Assembly: GCF_014217255.1 (NCBI RefSeq)
Contig: NZ_CP059404.1
Span: forward strand, 2,170,001-2,234,000
Length of the DNA stretch: 64,000 bases
Source: Corynebacterium incognita
GTDB lineage: Bacteria > Actinomycetota > Actinomycetes > Mycobacteriales > Mycobacteriaceae
Reading direction: 5' to 3'
Shown: positions 56,950 through 64,000 of the stretch, piece by piece
How the letters are laid out: the number at the start of each line of letters is the position of its first letter
How positions within the stretch are numbered: position 1 is the first letter of the stretch
The notes under the pieces: generated by a model
The model's input: only the letters and a program-made list of their open reading frames with translations
Databases searched by the model: none
Told to the model about the DNA's origin: nothing
Program-made: the position numbers and the translations under genes

Positions 56950-58086
56950 ATGGCCTATTTCGATCATGCCGCTACTCAGCCCATGCGCCGCAGCGCCGTG
57001 GAGGCGTGGGTGGCGGCGTCGGGCGCGCTCAATTCCGGCGCGCAATATGCGTCGGGGCGCCACGCCCGCAGCCTGCTTGACGACGCCCGCGAGACCGTCG
57101 CGGAGCTCTTGGGGTGCGAACCCATCGAAGTCATCTTCACGTCGTCGGGCACGGAAGCCGACAACATCGCCGTTCAAGGCTTGTACGCTGCGGCCGCCGT
57201 GGCCGAGGCGCCGGGCGCAGGACGAGTAGTGACCACCCGTATTGAGCACTCGGCGGTCAAGGAGCCTGTTGCTGCACTCCATGCCGCGGGGGCCCACGTG
57301 GACTTTCTCGACGTGGGACGCTCCGGACACGTGGAACGGTTCGACGCGTTAGATGCCCCGGCGGCGCTGGCCACGTGCATGTGGGCGAACAACGAGACCG
57401 GCGCCATCCAACCCATCACGGAGATCGTTGAACGGGCCCAGGCCACGGGCACCCCGGTGCACACAGACGCGGTGCAGGTGGTGGGGAAGCAGCCGGTGAA
57501 CTTCGCTGAGCTGGGTGTGACGACACTGGCGGCGAGCGCGCATAAATTTGGTGGTCCGCGCGGTGCCGGGCTCTTGCTGGCACAGCGCACTCCGGCGCCG
57601 CAACCCATCATGCGCGGGGGCGGACAGGAACGGGGGATCCGCCCGGGCACGGTGGACGTGGCGAGCGCCAGCGCGTTGGCGGCCGCGCTGCGGGAATCCC
57701 TGGCGGAATCCGCGGAGGAAGCCGCCCGAGTAGGTGTATTTCGGGACCAGATTCGCGAATACATGAGGAACAACATTCCGGGCGCGGTGATTAATACGGC
57801 GGAGCCGGCGCTGCCGGGGCACCTCCACGTGTCGTTCGAGCGCACCGACGGGGACAGTTTGATCCTGCTTCTGGACCAGTTGGGGATCGAGGCGGCGACG
57901 GGTTCGGCGTGCAACGCTGGGGTCAATCGGTTGTCACACGTACTCGAGGCGATGGGTGTGGAGGAGAGCCTGGCCCTGGGGTCGCTGCGTTTTACCCTCG
58001 GGCCTTCGACGACCCAGGGGGACGTCGACAAGCTCCTGACGCACCTCCCGGAGGTTATTGAGCGAGCGCGCTTGGTGCATGGCTAA
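56950..58086 (+). CDS. Cysteine desulfurase (NifS/IscS family)
   Basis: A 378-residue PLP enzyme that takes sulfur from cysteine for Fe-S clusters or thiolated tRNA. Motifs: YFDHAATQPMRRSA at the start, the PLP lysine in TLAASAHKFGGPRGAGLL, QERGIRPGTVDVASA, and the active-site cysteine loop ATGSACNAGVNRLSHVL near residue 323. Together with MnmA encoded about 2.5 kb on, it could supply sulfur for 2-thiouridine. ATG at 56950, GGAGCAAAG upstream. Confidence 0.94.
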   Translation: MAYFDHAATQPMRRSAVEAWVAASGALNSGAQYASGRHARSLLDDARETVAELLGCEPIEVIFTSSGTEADNIAVQGLYAAAAVAEAPGAGRVVTTRIEHSAVKEPVAALHAAGAHVDFLDVGRSGHVERFDALDAPAALATCMWANNETGAIQPITEIVERAQATGTPVHTDAVQVVGKQPVNFAELGVTTLAASAHKFGGPRGAGLLLAQRTPAPQPIMRGGGQERGIRPGTVDVASASALAAALRESLAESAEEAARVGVFRDQIREYMRNNIPGAVINTAEPALPGHLHVSFERTDGDSLILLLDQLGIEAATGSACNAGVNRLSHVLEAMGVEESLALGSLRFTLGPSTTQGDVDKLLTHLPEVIERARLVHG

Positions 58087-58126
58087 ATCTCCCACTGAGA
58101 CTGATGTTACTAATGTGACTAAAGTT

Positions 58127-58172
58127 TTTAGAGTGATTTTAGTGGTTTAGAGTGACAGATGTTGATGTCTGT
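58127..58172 (+). repeat. Direct and inverted repeats before the lysozyme gene
   Basis: TTTAGAGTGA occurs twice (58127-58136, 58146-58155), 19 bases start to start, followed by ACAGA-N8-TCTGT (58155-58172), all within 62 bases of the lysozyme ATG. Two-turn spacing suggests a regulator bound on one DNA face. Confidence 0.5.
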
Positions 58173-58187
58173 TATAAGGTGTTCGTC

Positions 58188-59405
58188 ATGACTTCGACCC
58201 GAGGCCTTGTAGCAGTACTTTCCGCACTCGCCATCAGTGCCACCGCCACCCTCGGCGGTGGCGTCGCGCACGCCATCCCCGGAACCGCCGCCCCATCGGG
58301 CGTCGACGTTGCGGCGCACCAGCACCCCGGTGGTCAGGCAATCAACTGGAACAAGGTGCGCGGAGACGGTCAGTCCTTCGCCTTTATCAAGGCCACTGAG
58401 GGCTCCGACTTCACCAACGATCACTTCTCTGACGACGTCCGCCAGGCCCAGGCTGCCGGCATGAAGGTCGGTGCCTACCACTACGCCCTGCCTTCCGACG
58501 ACCCCGCGCGCCAGGCACAGCACTTCGCCTCCAAGGTGGAGCAGCTGCCCGCGGGCTCTCTGCCACCCGTCTTGGACATCGAGGTTTCCGAAGGGAAGTC
58601 CCCGCAGCAGCTCATCAACTGGACCCGCGTTTTCTTGTCCGAAACTGAGCGGCTGACGGGACAGAAGCCGATGGTCTACACCTACCGTTACTTCTGGACC
58701 GACCACATGGGCAACACGACTCAGTTCTCCGAGTACCCGCTGTGGCTCGCGGCGTACCAGGCCAAGGCGCCGAAGCCCATGGGCGGTTGGGATGAGATGG
58801 CGTTCTGGCAGCGCTCGGACTCTGGTCGCGTCAAGGGCATCGCCGCCCCAGTGGACATGAACCTGTTCAACGGCAATGCCGGTCAGCTGGCGTCCTTTAG
58901 CTCCGGAAACCTCAACAACTTCGGCGGCGTCATCGATGACCTGGTCCTCCCCGGTGGGGCTCTCGACGCCCTCGGGGCCGACAACACCGCACTCATCGGC
59001 GCGATCCTCGCTCTGGCAGCCACCGGCGCCGCGGCGCCAGCGGTGATCGACGCTGCTGAGAAGGCAGGCCTGTCTGGCTCCGGTGCGCAGGAAATTCTGG
59101 GCCAGGTTAAGGCGCTCGACAAAGCCGGAAAGCTGCCGAAGGCAGATCTGAAGAAGATGGCGGTCGGGGATTACAACATCGGCGATCTGCTGATTTTGCT
59201 CGACAACGCCCAGCATCTCGACGCCGCACAGAAGGAGCGGGCGGTCGGCCGCGGTGGCGGTGCTCCCCAGAAGGCTGACGCGTCCCAGGTCAAGGCCGCC
59301 GCCGGGGCTGCGCGGGGCGCCGGCGTGAGCGTCCCGGACTTTGATGCCCACCAGGTGGCGCGTGATGTTAACGCCCTCGCCGCCACCATGCGTCGTTTCG
59401 GCTAA
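58188..59405 (+). CDS. Secreted GH25 lysozyme
   Basis: A 405-residue protein with a Sec signal peptide (residues 1-28, cleavage near AHA) and a GH25 muramidase domain (about 35-235). Catalytic carboxylates are seen in GVDVAAHQHPGG, FAFIKATEGSDF and PPVLDIEVSEG (DxE). The C-terminal 165 residues are Ala/Leu/Lys-rich, probably helical, with no domain I recognise. It should cleave peptidoglycan glycan strands in cell wall remodelling or against competitors. The ATG at 58188 gives the signal peptide. Its end converges with the next gene, 3 bases apart. Confidence 0.9.
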   Translation: MTSTRGLVAVLSALAISATATLGGGVAHAIPGTAAPSGVDVAAHQHPGGQAINWNKVRGDGQSFAFIKATEGSDFTNDHFSDDVRQAQAAGMKVGAYHYALPSDDPARQAQHFASKVEQLPAGSLPPVLDIEVSEGKSPQQLINWTRVFLSETERLTGQKPMVYTYRYFWTDHMGNTTQFSEYPLWLAAYQAKAPKPMGGWDEMAFWQRSDSGRVKGIAAPVDMNLFNGNAGQLASFSSGNLNNFGGVIDDLVLPGGALDALGADNTALIGAILALAATGAAAPAVIDAAEKAGLSGSGAQEILGQVKALDKAGKLPKADLKKMAVGDYNIGDLLILLDNAQHLDAAQKERAVGRGGGAPQKADASQVKAAAGAARGAGVSVPDFDAHQVARDVNALAATMRRFG

Positions 59406-59408
59406 GCG

Positions 59409-60296
59409 CTACTCCGCCGTGGGTGCGGGCGTGTCGTGGCGCGGGGAAGCGCCGCCTGACAACCGCGCTGTCCATGACTCGTCTTTGAAATGTGCCGGCA
59501 CAGCACCGCCGAGTAGGTCTTTGCCCAGGCCTGCCAGGGCAGCAGATCCTTCCTCGACAAGGGGTGCGTCTGAACCGATGAGGATGATGTTGCCGTAGCG
59601 ACGGCCCTTGAGCATGGGCGGGTCAGCGATGCAAGAGACATGGGCAAAGACTTCTCGCATTCCCGCGATCTCCGCCTTGGCGCCCGCGAGGTCCGAGTGG
59701 TCGCCACAGTTCGCGATGTAGATGCCGCCCGCCGCTAGGGAGCGATGGGCTGCCTGGAAGAACTCCACGGTGGTGAGCGGTTGTGGCGTAGTGGCGCCGG
59801 CGAAGACGTCGCGGATGATGATGTCCCGGCTAGCGGGCAGGAACTTTTCCGTTTCCGCGCGCGCTTCTCCGGCGCGAATCTTGACGATGGGGCTGCGGGG
59901 GATATCGAAGAGGCGGCGTGCTAAGTCGCCGAGCTTGGCGTCCAACTCCACTACCGTGTGGCGCGAACCGTGCCAGACAGCGGCTAGATAACGCGCCATG
60001 GTGCAGGCGCCGCCACCAAGATGCGTGACGCGCAAGGCTGCCGCGTCCCACTCCGGCCGCGCGGTGATGCCACGTTCGAGGGCCGCGGCCATCCACCGCA
60101 TGTATTCAAATTCTAAGGCCCGCGGCTCCCCGGGGACGATGTGGGAGCTCGGCACACCGTTGACATGCACCACGTAGGCGCCCGGGCGGTAGTCGTCAGC
60201 CACAACCTCGGCGGTGCCGGTGGAGATGCCGTAGGTCCCCACGATGTCCCTGGTCGCGTCTGATTGCGCGCCGCGACTTTTTCGCTGCCGTCCCAC
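59409..60296 (-). CDS. Spermidine synthase-like protein
   Basis: A 295-residue protein of the spermine/spermidine synthase fold. The core reads RVTHLGGGACTMARYLAAVWHGSRHTVVELDAKLGDLARRLFDI and RDIIIRDVFAGATTPQPLTTVEFFQAAHRSLAAGGIYIANC. The usual catalytic DSSDP/DAYDP segment is replaced by IRDVFAG, so it may not be a true aminopropyltransferase; such homologues are common in actinobacteria. The GTG at 60296 has AAGGAG 11 bases upstream; the open frame beyond it overlaps the mnmA promoter and is not coding. Confidence 0.82.
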   Translation of the reverse strand: MGRQRKSRGAQSDATRDIVGTYGISTGTAEVVADDYRPGAYVVHVNGVPSSHIVPGEPRALEFEYMRWMAAALERGITARPEWDAAALRVTHLGGGACTMARYLAAVWHGSRHTVVELDAKLGDLARRLFDIPRSPIVKIRAGEARAETEKFLPASRDIIIRDVFAGATTPQPLTTVEFFQAAHRSLAAGGIYIANCGDHSDLAGAKAEIAGMREVFAHVSCIADPPMLKGRRYGNIILIGSDAPLVEEGSAALAGLGKDLLGGAVPAHFKDESWTARLSGGASPRHDTPAPTAE

Positions 60297-60382
60297 TGTG
60301 TGTTTGGCTCCTTGTTGCCCTATCTGGTGCTTGTCCCCCTCACTTTCGCACACGCTACGAAAATCACCAAAGGTCGTTTCGT

Positions 60383-60400
60383 CTCGCGCGCCAACGCGAG
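60383..60400. promoter_or_regulatory. Inverted repeat next to mnmA promoter
   Basis: CTCGCG-N6-CGCGAG, perfect 6-base arms, immediately followed by TAGATT, a good -10 box. The repeat lies in the -35/spacer position between divergent genes and could be an operator. Confidence 0.5.
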
Positions 60401-60521
60401 TAGATTGTGCCAGTAGGCTACCGCTGGCTCGGAGGTGCGGAATACCGCCGAGGGGCGGCGATGTTGAAAGAAAGTGACATGCGGCTGACAATGCACGACG
60501 TAGGAATGAAAAGGGGAGACG

Positions 60522-61607
60522 ATGCGCGTTCTAGTGGCGATGTCCGGTGGCGTTGACTCGTCCGTGGCAGCGGCGCGGGCGGTAGAAGCCGGCCATGACG
60601 TGGTGGGTGTGCACTTGGCGCTGCACCAAGACGCGCAGCAGACCCGCGAAAAGGCGCGTGGGTGCTGCTCGCTGGAGGACTCCGCGGACGCCCGCCGCAT
60701 TTGCGACAAATTGGGCATCCCCTTCTACGTGTGGGACTTCTCCGACCGCTTTAAGGAAGAGGTCATCGGAGACTTCGTGGACTCCTACGCCCGGGGTGAG
60801 ACCCCTAACCCGTGCTTGCGCTGCAACGAGAAGATCAAGTTCCGGGCGCTGTTGCAAAAGGGCATGGCCTTGGGCTTTGACGCGGTGGCCACCGGGCACT
60901 ACGCCACCCTCGATGACGAGGGCTACATGCGCCGCAGCAAGGACGAGAATAAGGACCAGTCCTACGTGCTGGGTGTGATTTCGGCTTCAGAGCTGCGCCA
61001 CTGTTATTTCCCTATCGGGGATACCCCGAAGCCGCAGATTCGCGAGGAGGCGAAAGCCCACGGCTTTTCCACGGCCAGCAAGCCGGATTCCTACGACATC
61101 TGCTTCATCCCAGACGGCAACACACAAGCTTTTCTGGGCAAGCGCATTGGGTTGCGCCCGGGAATGATCGTTGACCAGGAGGGCACAGCACTCAAAGAAC
61201 ACGACGGCGCGTGGAACTACACCATTGGTCAGCGCAAGGGCTTGGACATTAAGACCCCGACCGTGGACGGCCGCCCCCGGTACGTTACCGACATCAATGC
61301 GGAAACCGGAACCGTCACGGTGGGGGCGCGCGAGGACCTGGCGGTCGATACCATCGTGGCCGACCGGCTCAAGTACCTACACCCAGCAATGGACGGTGAG
61401 TTTGACTGTGAGGTTCAGGTGCGCGCCCATGGCTCCGTGGTCCAGTGCACCGCGCGCGTGGATCGGGACAATGACCGCATGGAGCTGCGTCTGCATGAGC
61501 CGCTGAGCGGCGTGGCCCGCGGGCAGGCGGCGGTGCTGTACCTGCCGAGCCCTGATGATCTCGGCGACATCGTGCTGGGCTCCGGCACCATCTGCGGGAC
61601 GGCATAG
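60522..61607 (+). CDS. mnmA: tRNA-uridine 2-sulfurtransferase
   Basis: A 361-residue MnmA/TrmU that makes 2-thiouridine at position 34 of Lys, Glu and Gln tRNAs. The PP-loop [16 protein letters not shown] (residues 4-19) binds ATP; the first catalytic cysteine is in [16 protein letters not shown] (around 100) and the second in [11 protein letters not shown] (around 195); [13 protein letters not shown] [10 protein letters not shown] is present. Length is normal. The ATG at 60522 has AAAAGGGGAG upstream. The next gene starts one base after its stop. Confidence 0.96.
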   Translation: MRVLVAMSGGVDSSVAAARAVEAGHDVVGVHLALHQDAQQTREKARGCCSLEDSADARRICDKLGIPFYVWDFSDRFKEEVIGDFVDSYARGETPNPCLRCNEKIKFRALLQKGMALGFDAVATGHYATLDDEGYMRRSKDENKDQSYVLGVISASELRHCYFPIGDTPKPQIREEAKAHGFSTASKPDSYDICFIPDGNTQAFLGKRIGLRPGMIVDQEGTALKEHDGAWNYTIGQRKGLDIKTPTVDGRPRYVTDINAETGTVTVGAREDLAVDTIVADRLKYLHPAMDGEFDCEVQVRAHGSVVQCTARVDRDNDRMELRLHEPLSGVARGQAAVLYLPSPDDLGDIVLGSGTICGTA

Positions 61608-61608
61608 G

Positions 61609-62658
61609 ATGCCCCGCGCCATCGGGCTTAGCCCGCTTCCGGGAACCGACATTGCCCAGGCCGCCGACGTGGTGCGCGGTGAGCTCGGCGACCTCCCGCA
61701 CCTCCCGGACCTGCCCCAGCGCGGGCTAGGCCACGACCACATTGCGCGGACCGCCGTGTTGTTGCCGAGCATTGATGTGGAGCGGGGACCGCGGGGATGG
61801 GCGCTCACGGCGCGCCCGCAGTTGCTCACCCGGCACATGCGGGATGACGTCGCGCGGGACACGGACGTGATCCAGGAGGTCTGGGGCGAGACAGTCGAGC
61901 ACCTGAAGATGCAGGTGGTGGGTCCGTGGTCGCTGGCCGCGGCGCTCGAGCTGCCTTCCGGTCACCGTGCCATCACGGACCCGGGTGCGTTGCGGGATCT
62001 GAGCTTGACGCTGGCAGAAGGTATAAAACTTCGCGCCGCAGACTTGGCGCGGCGCTTCCATGGGACGGTCACCGTGCAGGTGGACGAACCTTTGCTTTCC
62101 GACGTCACGGGCGGGCGGCTGCGCGGCACCACCGACTTCGATGGTATTCCCGCCGTTCCTGGTGACATTGCGGCCGGCCGGATAGCGGAGCTCGCCGCAG
62201 TACTGCGTGTCGATGACACCGTGGATGAGGTCTGGCTCAACCTGACACACGAGCACCGCACCGTGGACTGGGAGGTGGCGCACGAGCTCTCGAGGCGAGA
62301 CGGCGTAGACAGCGCCGCCGTGGCAGCGGTACTACTCGACGCTGCCCAAGCCACACGCAACAACCGCGACCTCGACGGGCTTGCCCAATTGGTCGAGCTG
62401 GGGCCACGCGTCGGTCTCGGAGTGGTGCGCGCCCAGGACACCGTGGACGAGGACCTCGCCGCCCCGCGCGCCGCGGCGACGAAAGTAGCGCGCTTGTTCG
62501 ACCGATTGGGTCTTGACCGGGACCGCCTCACCCGCCAGGTCATTATTCACGAGGCCGGAGGCCAGGCGCAGGATGGCGAGCTACTCGACGCCGCACGCCG
62601 CTACCGCTTCGCACGCGTCACCGGTGAAATGCTCGCGCGAGATGCGGGTGACCTTTGA
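61609..62658 (+). CDS. MetE C-terminal-like protein
   Basis: A 349-residue protein resembling the C-terminal barrel of cobalamin-independent methionine synthase, about half the length of MetE. Parts that fit are IGLSPLPGTD, MQVVGPWSLAAAL and VTVQVDEPLLSDV. The zinc-binding His/Cys/Cys set of MetE is not evident, so methionine synthesis is doubtful. Homologues follow mnmA in corynebacteria and mycobacteria, which points to a conserved but unknown role. It begins one base after mnmA and ends inside the convergent small membrane gene. Confidence 0.8.
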   Translation: MPRAIGLSPLPGTDIAQAADVVRGELGDLPHLPDLPQRGLGHDHIARTAVLLPSIDVERGPRGWALTARPQLLTRHMRDDVARDTDVIQEVWGETVEHLKMQVVGPWSLAAALELPSGHRAITDPGALRDLSLTLAEGIKLRAADLARRFHGTVTVQVDEPLLSDVTGGRLRGTTDFDGIPAVPGDIAAGRIAELAAVLRVDDTVDEVWLNLTHEHRTVDWEVAHELSRRDGVDSAAVAAVLLDAAQATRNNRDLDGLAQLVELGPRVGLGVVRAQDTVDEDLAAPRAAATKVARLFDRLGLDRDRLTRQVIIHEAGGQAQDGELLDAARRYRFARVTGEMLARDAGDL

Positions 62659-62927
62659 ACATTCGGCGTCAGTGCCAGCGAAAGGTGGCGGGTTGTGCGG
62701 GAAACTACACCGGCGCAATAGAAGAGTGTAGTACCGGCAAGTGCGTACCAGAGCGGGTAGGGAATATCCTGACCCCAGGGGATTAGCTGTGCCAAGAGGA
62801 GGACGATAACGACGGTTAGTATCGCCTCTGAACAAAGGTAAGAATTAGTTTTTCGGCCGCGGATCAGGTTGTAGGCACTGCTAGCGACTATCACGAAGGC
62901 GAGTACCAAAAGGACAAGGCCACTCAC
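62601..62927 (-). CDS. Small membrane protein, partner of serine hydrolase
   Basis: A 108-residue protein with three or four membrane segments in its first 80 residues (GLVLLVLAFVIVASSAYNLI, AILTVVIVLLLAQLI, PLWYALAGTTLFYCAGVV) and a polar tail. Its ATG overlaps the stop of the upstream serine hydrolase (ATGA), so the two are translationally coupled. The last 58 bases overlap the convergent MetE-like gene. I do not recognise a family. Confidence 0.7.
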   Translation of the reverse strand: MSGLVLLVLAFVIVASSAYNLIRGRKTNSYLCSEAILTVVIVLLLAQLIPWGQDIPYPLWYALAGTTLFYCAGVVSRTTRHLSLALTPNVQRSPASRASISPVTRAKR

Positions 62928-63922
62928 TGTTCCTTCACCTCCAAGAGTTGTTTTGCGAGGTATTCCGTGTCTTGCGGCGTATCACCGGCAACAAACGCTG
63001 CGCGCTGCTGTGCAACGTCAATCAACAACATTGTGGAGTAGCCTCCGGTGCCACCGTTATGCCAAAAGATACCGTCTTCTTCAGCGATCCAGGTGTATTC
63101 CGGCGGAGTTATTTCGAGCATATGCTTTGCGAACTTGACCATGTCCCGGGGAGTTGAACGAATAGCACCCGCCGCGGCACAGCCTTCCATTTCCCAGGGA
63201 TCTGCTGATTTGCCATTGAACGACAAGCCTCGCGGTGCGGTTTCAGGAACCGTGCCGGGCTCCATAACGTAAGTATCGTTCATGTTGAGCGGTTGAAAAA
63301 TTTGTCGTTGTACCAATTCCGGGTAAGTAACTTTGGCGTTTTCGGCGAGAACAGCCCCCAAGAGGCCGAAGCCGAGGTTGGAGTAGTTAGATTCGCCACG
63401 CTTAGAGAGTTTGGAGTTGCTGGCCTTATGAATTATGTCGTGCGTTGTTTCGCCCGCGTAAGGATTTACATTGCTGAAACCGGCAGTGAGGCTTCGCAGA
63501 GTTACTCTTACTCTAGGCAATCCTGAGGTGTGCGTGGCGAGTTCTTTCATAGTGACATCCGCAATTGCGGTGTCGCCTACGTCAAGGATCTCGCCCACGC
63601 GGGTATCTAGGGATATGTCGCCGGCTTCAATCTGCTGGCGCAGTAATTCCGCGGTGAACGTTTTAGTTATAGAGCCAATTTCAATTTCGGTATCGGCGTC
63701 CGCTCCTAGCCCACCAAAAACAACGTCATCGCCGAAAAGGGCGAAGCTGCTGATCTGGTGATGGCCCGGTTTGGCGTTGTTAAGGATCGTGTTCGAAAGT
63801 GTTTTATCTCCAGTCTGGTTTTCAGCCATCGAAATGGGCCGGGGGCCGAGAGCGAAAAGAATTCCCGCGACGGACAAGGTGGTCACGACTATCGCGAGTA
63901 GCCGAGTTGGTGTCGTATTCAT
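62924..63922 (-). CDS. Secreted serine hydrolase of the beta-lactamase/class C-PBP family
   Basis: A 332-residue protein. Residues 1-32 form a signal peptide or membrane anchor. The active-site SxxK is in IGSITKTFTAELL (around residue 84), the YxN motif in SNYSNLGFGLLGAV (around 180), and HNGGTGGYST (around 290) replaces the KTG triad, as in AmpC-like esterases and peptidases. The substrate is unknown: peptidase, esterase or beta-lactamase activity are all possible. Base composition is nearer 50% GC than the flanking genes. It starts 3 bases after the partial gene at the window end, with AAGGA upstream. Confidence 0.87.
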   Translation of the reverse strand: MNTTPTRLLAIVVTTLSVAGILFALGPRPISMAENQTGDKTLSNTILNNAKPGHHQISSFALFGDDVVFGGLGADADTEIEIGSITKTFTAELLRQQIEAGDISLDTRVGEILDVGDTAIADVTMKELATHTSGLPRVRVTLRSLTAGFSNVNPYAGETTHDIIHKASNSKLSKRGESNYSNLGFGLLGAVLAENAKVTYPELVQRQIFQPLNMNDTYVMEPGTVPETAPRGLSFNGKSADPWEMEGCAAAGAIRSTPRDMVKFAKHMLEITPPEYTWIAEEDGIFWHNGGTGGYSTMLLIDVAQQRAAFVAGDTPQDTEYLAKQLLEVKEQ

Positions 63923-63925
63923 GGA

Positions 63926-64000
63926 TTAATGTCCTTCTGTAGCAGCGATGATGGTGAGAAGCGGGATGATTCGCGCAGGAGCGAGGCGGTAGATTCCTTT
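63926..64000 (-). CDS. C-terminus of an unidentified protein (5' part beyond window)
   Basis: The last 24 codons and TAA stop of a reading frame that enters from the window edge: a basic then hydrophobic end (RLAPARIIPLLTIIAATEGH). It lies 3 bases before the serine hydrolase ATG and contains that gene's ribosome binding site, so it is very likely a real upstream gene of the same operon, perhaps a membrane protein. Too little is visible to name it. Confidence 0.5.
   Translation of the reverse strand, partial: KGIYRLAPARIIPLLTIIAATEGH

Noticed and set aside
55447-57330. 627-codon minus-strand frame opposite etfA and the nifS-like gene
   Set aside because: Antisense shadow of three well-supported genes; composition is repetitive His/Gly/Arg.

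Overview
The window is about 60% GC and reads as the chromosome of a Corynebacterium. The evidence is gene content and order: argS-lysA, hom-thrB, rho-prfA-prmC-sua5-wecA, atpBEFHAGDC, DUF2550, nucS, glgB/glgE, etfBA-nifS and mnmA follow the backbone I know from C. glutamicum. A McbR-type operator lies before hom, and the arsenate reductase and ArsR have corynebacterial features. Species cannot be fixed from this window. There are no rRNA or tRNA genes, CRISPR arrays, insertion sequences or phage genes that I can see.

Layout. 1-2.1 kb (minus): start of a lactate-utilisation operon (lldP, lutA). 2.3-8.3 kb: argS-lysA, a small secreted protein, and hom-thrB. 8.4-20.1 kb: a molybdenum and nitrogen-oxide block with an ArnR-like regulator, a fused molybdate permease-ATPase, modA, a DUF2249 protein, then a divergent operon (NnrS-like protein, second polytopic membrane protein, copper nitrite reductase of NirK/AniA type), and mobA, moaC, moeA, moaA for cofactor synthesis. 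No nitrate reductase is present, although in C. glutamicum the nar operon lies at this position. 20.2-22 kb: acyl-CoA ligase. 22.4-36.7 kb: rho, prfA, prmC, sua5, wecA, an AtpI-like protein and the complete F1Fo ATP synthase operon, ending in a clear terminator. 36.9-39.8 kb: DUF2550, nucS, a small zinc-binding-like protein, a thiamine-binding-type protein and a YbbN-like co-chaperone.

40.1-42.9 kb: a dicarboxylate symporter gene that has lost its transport core by an apparent in-frame deletion, then a divergent arsenic island (arsR / acr3-arsC). 42.9-52 kb: glgB and glgE, which make alpha-glucan, separated by an accessory operon on the same strand: small membrane ORF, PIG-L deacetylase, ATP-grasp enzyme, processive GT2 polysaccharide synthase and a membrane-anchored protein with a TIM-barrel-like strand pattern. 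This looks like an extracellular amino-polysaccharide system and is my best candidate for something undescribed. 52-64 kb: ABC ATPase, Nudix protein, THUMP-like methyltransferase, etfBA, cysteine desulfurase, secreted GH25 lysozyme, spermidine-synthase-like protein, mnmA, a MetE-like protein, and a lower-GC operon (partial gene, secreted serine hydrolase, small membrane protein).

How the genes work together: Mo uptake and cofactor genes support molybdoenzymes that must be encoded elsewhere. The NirK/NnrS/DUF2249 genes would make and handle nitric oxide, and the ArnR-like protein is a plausible sensor for the block. The lactate, ETF and ATP synthase genes serve respiration. The glg genes and the inserted operon both make carbohydrate polymers.
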